Of a stretch of DNA of 64,000 nucleotides, positions 58,513 to 64,000 are shown piece by piece (position 1 is the stretch's first letter; every line of letters starts with the position of its first letter). Made by a program: the position numbers and the translations under genes. The stretch is from Streptomyces monashensis (GTDB taxonomy: Bacteria; Actinomycetota; Actinomycetes; Streptomycetales; Streptomycetaceae). The stretch covers positions 1 through 64,000 of the forward strand of contig NZ_MLYO01000027.1 of the NCBI RefSeq assembly GCF_001866665.1, read 5' to 3'. The notes beneath the pieces are model-generated. The model made no database searches. It was not told the origin of the DNA and saw nothing but the letters and a program-made list of their open reading frames with translations.

Positions 58513-61133
58513 CGCGGGGTGCTTCCTTCCAGGACGTCGGCGGCGGGGCGCCTGCCGATGGCGAGCAGCGGCAGGTCGGGCTTGATCTGGTCGCGCTCGG
58601 GGACGAAGGCGACGACCGGGTCGGGGGTGTCGGGGGCGTTCACGAAGGACACGAACCGGGTGAGCTTCTCGGGGTCGTTGACGGTCTCGGCCCACTCGTC
58701 GCGGTAGCCCGCGACATGCGCCCGCATCAGCGCCTCCAGTTCGTCGCAGATGCCGAGCGAGTCGTGCACCACCACGTCGCGTACGTGGTCCAGGCCGCCC
58801 GGGATCCGCTCCAGCCACACGCTCGTGCGCTCCAGGCGGTCGGCGGTGCGGATGTAGAACATCAGGAACCGGTCGATCAGGCGGACCAGTTCGGCGTCCG
58901 ACAGGTCCTGGGCGAGCAGGTCGGCGTGGCGCGGCGTCGCGCCGCCGTTGCCGCCGACGTACAGGTTCCAGCCGTTCGCCGTGGCGATCACGCCGAAGTC
59001 CTTCGACTGGGCCTCGGCGCACTCGCGGGCGCACCCGGAGACCGCCGACTTGAGCTTGTGCGGGGAGCGCAGGCCCCGGTAGCGCAGCTCCAGGTCGATC
59101 GCCATGCGGACCGAGTCCTGGACGCCGTAACGGCACCAGGTCGAGCCCACGCAGGACTTCACGGTCCGCAGGGCCTTGCCGTAGGCGTGCCCGGACTCGA
59201 AGCCGGCGTCCACCAACCGGGCCCATATCAACGGGAGTTGCTCCGCCCGCGCGCCGAACATGTCGATCCGCTGACCGCCGGTGATCTTCGTGTAGAGGCC
59301 GAAGTCCCGGGCGATCTCACCGATCACGATCAGCTTCTCGGGCGCGATCTCGCCGCCGGGGATGCGCGGCACGACCGAGTACGAACCGTTCTTCTGGAGG
59401 TTGGCGAGGTGGTGGTCGTTGGTGTCCTGCAGGGCGGCCTGCTCGCCGTCGAGGACGTAGCCGCTCGCGCCGATCACCGGGGCGAGGGAGGCGATGACCG
59501 AGGCCACCGCCGGCTTGCAGGTCTCGCAGCCCTCGCCGCCCCGGGCGCCCTCGCGGCCGTAGCGGTCGAGCAGGTCCTGGTACGACGTGATGCGCAGGCT
59601 CAGGACGATCTCGTACAGCTCCTCGCGCGTCTGCGCGAAGCAGCCGCACAGCCCCTTGTCGACCTCGACGCCGGACGCCTCCAGCTCGGCGTCGACCAGC
59701 TGGCCGAGGACCTTGACGCAACTGCCGCACGTCGTACCGGCCTTGGTGCACTTCTTGACCTCGGGCACGGTGGTGCACCGGTGCTCGGTGACCGCGCCGC
59801 GGATCGCGCCCTTGGTGACGTTGTTGCAGGAGCAGACGACCGCCTCGTCCGGCAGCGCGGCCGGGCCGAGCCCGTCCCCCGAGTCCGCTCCGGCGGGCAG
59901 GACGAGGGACTCGGGGGAGACGGGCGGCACCGAACCGGTCAGCGCGCGCAGGGTGCCGTACGCCTCCGCGTCGCCGACCAGGACGCCGCCGAGCAGCGTG
60001 CCGTCCCGGCCGACGACCAGCTTCTTGTAGAGGCCCGCGCGGGAGTCGGCGTACACGACGTCGAGGCAGCCCTCGGTGGTGCCGTGCGCGTCGCCGAACG
60101 ACGCCACGTCGACACCGAGCAGCTTCAGCTTGGTGGACAGGTCGGCACCCGTGAACGCCAACTGCTCGCCCTCGTCGGCGGCGATGGCGGCGGCGGCCGT
60201 CTCCGCCTGCTCGTAGCCCGGCGCGACCAGCCCGTACACCCGGCCGTCCGCCGCCAGCGCGCACTCGCCGATCGCGAACACGTGCGGGTCGGTGACCGTA
60301 CGGCACCGCTCGTCCACGCTGATGCCGCCGCGCTCGCCGACCGCGAGGCCGCAGTCCCGGGCCAGCTGGTCGCGGGGGCGGACACCGGCGCTGAACACGA
60401 CCATGTCGACGCCGAGTTCGGAGCCGTCCGACAGCGTCATCCCGCTGACGGCGCCCGCCGCCCCGGTGACGATCTCCTGCGTGCCCACACCGGTGTGCAC
60501 GCTCAGCCCCATGCCCTCGATGGTCCGCAGCAGCGCCGCGCCGCCGCCGTCGTCGACCTGCACCGGCATCAGACGCGGCGCGAACTCCACGATGTGCGTG
60601 TCGAGTCCGAGCCCCTTGAGCGCGCCGGCCGCCTCCAGACCCAGCAGCCCGCCGCCGACCACGGCACCGGTCCGGGCGCCCTTCGCGTACTCCTCGATCG
60701 CGAGCAGGTCGTCGATCGTGCGGTAGACGAAACAGCCGTCGGCGTCCTTGTTCGGCACGGGCGGCACGAAGGGGTACGAGCCGGTGGCGAGGACGAGCGT
60801 GTCGTACGCGAAGACCCGGCCGGAGCGGGCGGTCACCGTCTTCGCCGCACGGTCGACGACGTCGGCCGGGTCACCGACGTACAGCTCGATGCCGTGGGCG
60901 TCGATGAACTCCATGTCGGTCATGGAGAGGTCCTCGGCGGTCCTGCCCGAGAAGTACGAGGTGAGGGCGACGCGGTCGTAGGCCGGACGCGGTTCCTCGC
61001 ACAGGACGACCACGCGGTGCGTGGCGGTCAGGCCGCGCTCGGCGAGCGCTTCCAGGAAGCGCTGACCGACCATGCCGTGGCCGACGAGCACGATCGTGGG
61101 GGCGGCCCCGGGGGCACGTGTATGCGAGGTCAT
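58509..61133 (-). CDS. nirB: Assimilatory nitrite reductase large subunit
   Basis: Product of 874 aa. The FAD/NADH oxidoreductase domain (residues about 1-300) starts IVLVGHGMVGQRFLEAL. The BFD-type [2Fe-2S] domain has VCSCNNVTKGAIRGAV and GTTCGSC. The siroheme and [4Fe-4S] domain has SCVGSTWCRYGVQDSV and SAVSGCARECAEAQSKDFG. Full length for the family. The start ATG 61133 is close to the GxGxxG motif. In an operon with nirD. No upstream regulator gene is in view; GlnR control is usual in Streptomyces but I did not find a clear GlnR box. Confidence 0.97.
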   Translation of the reverse strand: MTSHTRAPGAAPTIVLVGHGMVGQRFLEALAERGLTATHRVVVLCEEPRPAYDRVALTSYFSGRTAEDLSMTDMEFIDAHGIELYVGDPADVVDRAAKTVTARSGRVFAYDTLVLATGSYPFVPPVPNKDADGCFVYRTIDDLLAIEEYAKGARTGAVVGGGLLGLEAAGALKGLGLDTHIVEFAPRLMPVQVDDGGGAALLRTIEGMGLSVHTGVGTQEIVTGAAGAVSGMTLSDGSELGVDMVVFSAGVRPRDQLARDCGLAVGERGGISVDERCRTVTDPHVFAIGECALAADGRVYGLVAPGYEQAETAAAAIAADEGEQLAFTGADLSTKLKLLGVDVASFGDAHGTTEGCLDVVYADSRAGLYKKLVVGRDGTLLGGVLVGDAEAYGTLRALTGSVPPVSPESLVLPAGADSGDGLGPAALPDEAVVCSCNNVTKGAIRGAVTEHRCTTVPEVKKCTKAGTTCGSCVKVLGQLVDAELEASGVEVDKGLCGCFAQTREELYEIVLSLRITSYQDLLDRYGREGARGGEGCETCKPAVASVIASLAPVIGASGYVLDGEQAALQDTNDHHLANLQKNGSYSVVPRIPGGEIAPEKLIVIGEIARDFGLYTKITGGQRIDMFGARAEQLPLIWARLVDAGFESGHAYGKALRTVKSCVGSTWCRYGVQDSVRMAIDLELRYRGLRSPHKLKSAVSGCARECAEAQSKDFGVIATANGWNLYVGGNGGATPRHADLLAQDLSDAELVRLIDRFLMFYIRTADRLERTSVWLERIPGGLDHVRDVVVHDSLGICDELEALMRAHVAGYRDEWAETVNDPEKLTRFVSFVNAPDTPDPVVAFVPERDQIKPDLPLLAIGRRPAADVLEGSTPR

Positions 61134-61270
61134 GCTCCCGAGCGTGCGGCGCCGACGTTACCCGGCGGCATCACGTCTGTTTCCCGCTCGGAACGCTGCC
61201 CTCAGCCTGCGGCGCTTCGGCGTGTGAGGTCCGGGGGTGCGAGGGAGTCGTGCGTCTGCTGCAGCGTCGT

Positions 61271-61308
61271 GGTTGCTCGCGCAGTTCCCCGCGCCCCTAC
61301 GGGCGCGG
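61271..61308. repeat. Streptomyces-type palindromic repeat acting as sortase terminator
   Basis: GGTTGCTCGCGCAGTTCCCC followed by CCGCGCCC-CTAC-GGGCGCGG (61289-61308), an 8-bp hairpin. Text of this type, with the GCAGTTCCCCGCGCCCCT core, is frequent between Streptomyces genes, from memory. It sits at the 3' end of the sortase gene. The rest of 61134-61270 holds the nirB promoter region and no gene. Confidence 0.68.
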
Positions 61309-61309
61309 C

Positions 61310-61984
61310 TCAGGGACGGCTTCCCGTCAGGTGCGCGAACACCACCACGTTGCCCTGGTACCCCGTCGTCGGCGAGTAGCCGCCGCCGCAGGTGATGACG
61401 CGCAGCTCCGGTCGGCGGGCCGCGCCGTAGACCTTCTCGTCGGGGAAGTCGCGGGCCGCGTACACCTCGACCGCGTCCACGCTGAACACGGCCACGGAGC
61501 CGTCGAGGCGGTCCACCTCGATGCGGGCGTCCCGCTCGAGCGCGCCGAGGTCGTAGAAGACGGCGGGCCCCTGGGCGTTGTCGACGTGCCCGGCGACGAT
61601 CGCGGTGCCCGTCTCGCCGGGCAGGGTGCCGGCCTCGTAGTAGCCGGCCAGGTTCTTGTTCCGCGCGGGTGGCACGTCCAGGCTGCCCGAGGCGGTCAGG
61701 GCCAGGCCCATCAGCGGGGCGTTCACGCGGATCGCCGGTATGCGGATCCGGGTGGGCGGCGAGGGGGCCAGGGCGCGGGCCGCGGGGGGCTCGCCGCCCG
61801 GGTCCGGGCGGCCCTCCGCGGTGGCGGGCTGCGGCGGTGCGTGCGTCCCGGCGCCGCCGAGCAGCCACATCCCGGAACCGAGGGCCACGACGGTGACCGT
61901 GGCTATCGCGGTGTCGCCGAGCCGGGCGCCGCGGCCGAGCCCGGCACTCCTGGCGCGCCCGGCTCTCCTGGCGCTTTTGCGCAT
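61310..61984 (-). CDS. Class F sortase
   Basis: Membrane-anchored transpeptidase of 224 aa. One N-terminal helix (IATVTVVALGSGMWLLGG) and a Pro-rich linker precede the beta-barrel. Catalytic residues: His in IVAGHVDNAQGP, Cys in LRVITCGGGYS, and an Arg expected near the end. The IRIPAIRVNAPLMGLALT start of the domain is typical of actinobacterial class F. ATG 61984 has GGGAGAGGGATCGAC upstream. The neighbouring secreted protein may be a partner, but it lacks an LPXTG motif. Confidence 0.9.
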   Translation of the reverse strand: MRKSARRAGRARSAGLGRGARLGDTAIATVTVVALGSGMWLLGGAGTHAPPQPATAEGRPDPGGEPPAARALAPSPPTRIRIPAIRVNAPLMGLALTASGSLDVPPARNKNLAGYYEAGTLPGETGTAIVAGHVDNAQGPAVFYDLGALERDARIEVDRLDGSVAVFSVDAVEVYAARDFPDEKVYGAARRPELRVITCGGGYSPTTGYQGNVVVFAHLTGSRP

Positions 61985-62024
61985 GTCGATCCCTCTCCCG
62001 GGGGCGTACCCCCGAAAATCCCCT

Positions 62025-62063
62025 CCCCCTCCGGGCCGCGAGGGGCATCGGACCCGGAGGGGG
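62025..62063 (-). terminator. Hairpin between the surface protein and sortase genes
   Basis: CCCCCTCCGGG (62025-62035) and CCCGGAGGGGG (62053-62063) are perfect 11-bp arms with a 17-base loop. It follows the surface-protein gene, suggesting separate or attenuated transcription of the sortase. Another short hairpin (61999-62014) lies next to the sortase ribosome site. Confidence 0.6.
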
Positions 62064-62105
62064 CGGGAAGTGCGGTACCGGCGGACGGACAGCGGAGGGT
62101 GTCCG

Positions 62106-62618
62106 TCAGATCCCGTCGCCTCTCGCCCGGCGATGCAGGAGCCAGGTACCGCCCGCGGCGGCGACGGCCAGCGCCGCCACACCCGCCGCGGTGTGCACGG
62201 GGTCGGGGCCGAGTGCGCCGCCGACCCCCGTCTTGAGACTGCCGTGCGGCTGCACCTGTCCGTGCGCCGCGGTCAGGGCCACCACGAGGTCGCCCGTCAC
62301 CTGCCGGTTGCCCTCCGCGCACCTGGCGACGATCTCGTACGTCCCCGGCTGTGCGCTCTCCGGCACCGCGAACTGGCCGATCACGTCGCCCTCGTGCGCG
62401 CTCGGCGCCAGCAGGAAGGTGCCGGCGCCGACCGCGCCCGCGTCCCCGGTCGCGCCGCCGCTGTTCTTCCCGCAGGCGGCCGTGTTCACCGTGACGTGAC
62501 CGCCCGGCACCACCGTGCCGGGAGTGACGTCCAGGGCGTCGGCGGTGCCGGCCCAGGCGGGCGCCGCGGCCGCCCCGACGAGCGCGATACCGGTCAGCAG
62601 ACGGGCGGTGCGGCGCAT
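62106..62618 (-). CDS. Cell-surface protein with C-terminal membrane anchor, sortase-associated
   Basis: Product of 170 aa. Sec signal (residues 1-30, ALVGAAAAPAWA), a beta-rich domain opening LDVTPGTVVPGGHVTVNTAA with GTYEIVARCAEGNRQV, then a C-terminal helix HTAAGVAALAVAAAGGTWLL and a basic tail HRRARGD. The topology is that of a sortase substrate, but no LPXTG-like motif precedes the helix (LGPDP instead). ATG 62618 has GGGGAACACC upstream. Function unknown; next to a class F sortase. Confidence 0.78.
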   Translation of the reverse strand: MRRTARLLTGIALVGAAAAPAWAGTADALDVTPGTVVPGGHVTVNTAACGKNSGGATGDAGAVGAGTFLLAPSAHEGDVIGQFAVPESAQPGTYEIVARCAEGNRQVTGDLVVALTAAHGQVQPHGSLKTGVGGALGPDPVHTAAGVAALAVAAAGGTWLLHRRARGDGI

Positions 62619-62689
62619 GGTGTTCCCCAGACCTTCGCGATTCGGCTGTTCGCTATCGAGGTAAGTCGCAGTCACGGGCTTCCGCCTGC

Positions 62690-62704
62690 TGATGACCCAT
62701 CAGG
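62690..62704. promoter_or_regulatory. Inverted repeat upstream of the surface-protein gene
   Basis: CTGATG-ACC-CATCAG is a perfect 6-bp inverted repeat 72 bases before the gene start. It is in the 355-base gap 62619-62973, where I see no gene. Confidence 0.45.
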
Positions 62705-62973
62705 AATGCGGCGAACGGGTGTCACCCCCCGCCCCCCACACGGCCCAACCCGAGCGGTGTGTCAGCAGGTCACAGCGGTGCGAAGGGCGCGCGGAAGCGA
62801 CCGGCGCGAAGAACACACGAATGGCGCGACGGGCGTCATGGAACCGATGACGGCATGTCAGCGCTCCCCGGGTCCGGCCGGTGGGCGTACGGCCGGGTCC
62901 GCGGGCCGGCGCGCGGTGGCGGCCATACGGAGACGGAAGCCGTGTCCCGGTGGCACGCGGGAAGCGGCAGGGG

Positions 62974-63708
62974 CTAATGCGGCAGTCGCGCGGCCAGGCC
63001 GTCCAGGACGACGTCGAGGCCGTACCCGAACTTGGCGTCCCGCTCCCGGGCGGGGTCCCGGACGGCCGTCACGTCGGTGGCGGCGTAGGCGGCGGAGAGG
63101 TTGTCGTGGCCGGCCGCGGCCTGCTGGGCGGCGGGCAGCAGGCGGGAGACGAACTCGGCCTCGGTGTGGCCGGAACGGGCGACCGTGGTGAGCCACGCCG
63201 CCTCGGTGGTGCTCATGCCCAGCACGTAGCCGAGCAGGGTGCTGATCGCCGCGTCGGCCTCGGGGAAGCCGGCCTCGACGAACAGCGCGGCGAGCCGCTC
63301 GTTGAACGCCATCAGGTTGGGGCCCAGGTAGACGAGGCCCGCCTGGCCCATCACCGAGGACACCCATGGGTGGCGCAGTGCGGCGGCCCGGAAGGACCGC
63401 GCGGCCTCGGTGGCGCCCGCCCGCCAGTCGGCCTCGGTGCCCGCCGGCACCCGGATCTCGGCGGCGACCTCGTCCACGGCCAGCTCCATCAGCTCGTCCT
63501 TGGTGGCCACGTGCCGGTAGAGCGAGGTCGCGCCCGCGTTCAGCCGGGCGCCGAGCTTGCGCATGCTGAGCGCTTCGACGCCGTCCGTGTCCAGCATGGC
63601 GATCGCCTCGCGCACGATCGCCTCCCGGCTGAGGGACGGCTGGTCGGGCTCCCGCCGCTGCCGGGCCCAGACGGAGGGGATCGGGTTCGGGTCGGTCCGT
63701 GGGGCCAT
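62974..63708 (-). CDS. TetR family regulator (TetR_C type)
   Basis: Product of 244 aa. The HTH is SREAIVREAIAMLDTDGVEALSMRKLGARLNAGATSLYRHVATKDELM in outline, residues about 28-75. The larger C-terminal domain resembles that of tetracycline repressors (LGPNLMAFNERLAALF, LLGYVLGMSTTEAAW). ATG 63708 is chosen for its GAGGAG; ATG 63726 would add six residues. Divergent from an MFS efflux gene, the standard TetR/TetA layout. Confidence 0.92.
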   Translation of the reverse strand: MAPRTDPNPIPSVWARQRREPDQPSLSREAIVREAIAMLDTDGVEALSMRKLGARLNAGATSLYRHVATKDELMELAVDEVAAEIRVPAGTEADWRAGATEAARSFRAAALRHPWVSSVMGQAGLVYLGPNLMAFNERLAALFVEAGFPEADAAISTLLGYVLGMSTTEAAWLTTVARSGHTEAEFVSRLLPAAQQAAAGHDNLSAAYAATDVTAVRDPARERDAKFGYGLDVVLDGLAARLPH

Positions 63709-63773
63709 CTGCGGACTCCTCTGCATGCCTGCGTGCGTACGTCGTTCGCATCCAGCGTACAGAGTGCAAGGGT

Positions 63774-63809
63774 TGCGCACACTGTTCCGCAGTGCGTACA
63801 GTGTGCGCA
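63774..63809. promoter_or_regulatory. Large inverted repeat between tetR and the MFS gene
   Basis: TGCGCACACTGT (63774-63785) and ACAGTGTGCGCA (63798-63809) are perfect 12-bp arms 12 bases apart. GCGTACA/TGTACGC half-sites recur nearby at about 63755, 63794, 63833 and 63843. This is a strong multi-site operator candidate. Confidence 0.82.
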
Positions 63810-63866
63810 TCGAGCGGAACGATGTACGCGCAGCGAGAACGCTGTACGCGCCAGGGAGGGAAACCC

Positions 63867-64000
63867 ATGAAGAGCCGGGAAAACTCGGAAGACCGCAGCT
63901 CGCGCCGCTGGTGGATCCTCATCGTGCTCTGCCTGAGCACCCTCGTCCTGACGATCGACAGCATGGCGCTCACCGTGGCCGTGCCCTCGATGACCGAGGA
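63867..64000 (+). CDS. MFS transporter, DHA2-type (5' part only)
   Basis: The first 44 codons are present, beginning MKSRENSEDRSSRRWW and running into helix 1 (ILIVLCLSTLVLTIDSMALT, then VAVPSMTE), which fits the DHA2 start. GGGAGGG precedes ATG 63867. It is cut by the window edge. Divergent from tetR and probably repressed by it through the inverted repeat at 63774-63809. Confidence 0.85.
   Translation, partial: MKSRENSEDRSSRRWWILIVLCLSTLVLTIDSMALTVAVPSMTE

Noticed and set aside
58716..61379. 887-aa open frame antisense to nirB
   Set aside because: Same cause. NirB has all its catalytic motifs on the other strand, and the antisense product has none.

Overview
This window is chromosomal DNA from a Streptomyces species or a very close actinomycete. 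GC content is very high with strong third-position GC bias, GTG starts are common, and many neighbouring genes overlap by four bases (ATGA or GTGA). The families fit as well: MmyB-type XRE regulators, a protealysin/emfourin pair, Zur with znuACB, NirBD, class F sortase, DUF4232 and TerB proteins. From memory, the order leuA, recO-uppS, zur-znu, glyS, dusB, ppdK, nirBD follows the core region around SCO2528 to SCO2486 of S. coelicolor, interrupted by accessory blocks. I found no rRNA, tRNA, CRISPR array or complete insertion sequence.

Layout. 0-4.6 kb: an XRE regulator divergent from an NAD-dependent epimerase, then a sugar MFS transporter with a GH1 beta-glucosidase. 4.6-8.1 kb: an M4 protease with its emfourin inhibitor, divergent from leuA, which carries a leader peptide and attenuator-like hairpin. 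8.2-8.9 kb: a TerB-like protein. 8.9-14.1 kb: a two-component system divergent from a coupled FtsX/LolD ABC pair plus sialidase operon. 14.1-17.5 kb: a metallophosphoesterase, a cupredoxin lipoprotein, an ECF sigma factor, an anti-sigma factor and an RsbW-like ATPase. 17.5-24.0 kb: a five-gene Dpp-type ABC operon ending in a NanA/DapA aldolase, with one permease fused to an ATPase. 24.3-26.5 kb: an orphan PIN protein, recO and uppS. 26.6-30.3 kb: a decayed histidine phosphatase gene, zur and znuBCA with two Zur-like boxes. 30.4-34.7 kb: glyS, an aldo/keto reductase with a TetR regulator, and small proteins.

34.8-41.3 kb holds two paralogous divergent MFS/XRE modules that share a conserved 44-bp intergenic element and flank a third MFS gene. 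41.3-44.3 kb: dusB and an LtaS-like sulfatase. 44.5-49.3 kb: two carbohydrate-active enzymes divergent from a ROK regulator. 49.3-52.6 kb: ppdK, with paired palindromes upstream. 52.6-56.4 kb: a DUF4232 protein and a carbohydrate ABC transporter. 56.36-56.67 kb: a 314-bp element with 20-bp perfect terminal inverted repeats and expanded internal repeats. 56.7-61.1 kb: an SDR/TetR pair and nirBD. 61.3-62.6 kb: a class F sortase and a cell-surface protein. 63-64 kb: a TetR regulator divergent from an MFS gene cut by the window end.

Cross-cutting features. A roughly 40-bp palindromic repeat lies within three coding regions; two copies leave the host gene open and the third is in a decayed gene. 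A related, expanded version lies in the 314-bp element. Local regulators sit next to the genes they probably control, often with visible inverted repeats. Sialidase, a NanA-like aldolase and a Dpp-type importer within 12 kb suggest sialic-acid scavenging, but nanE, nanK and nagAB are not seen here. All functions were assigned by recognising motifs in the sequence; no database search was run.
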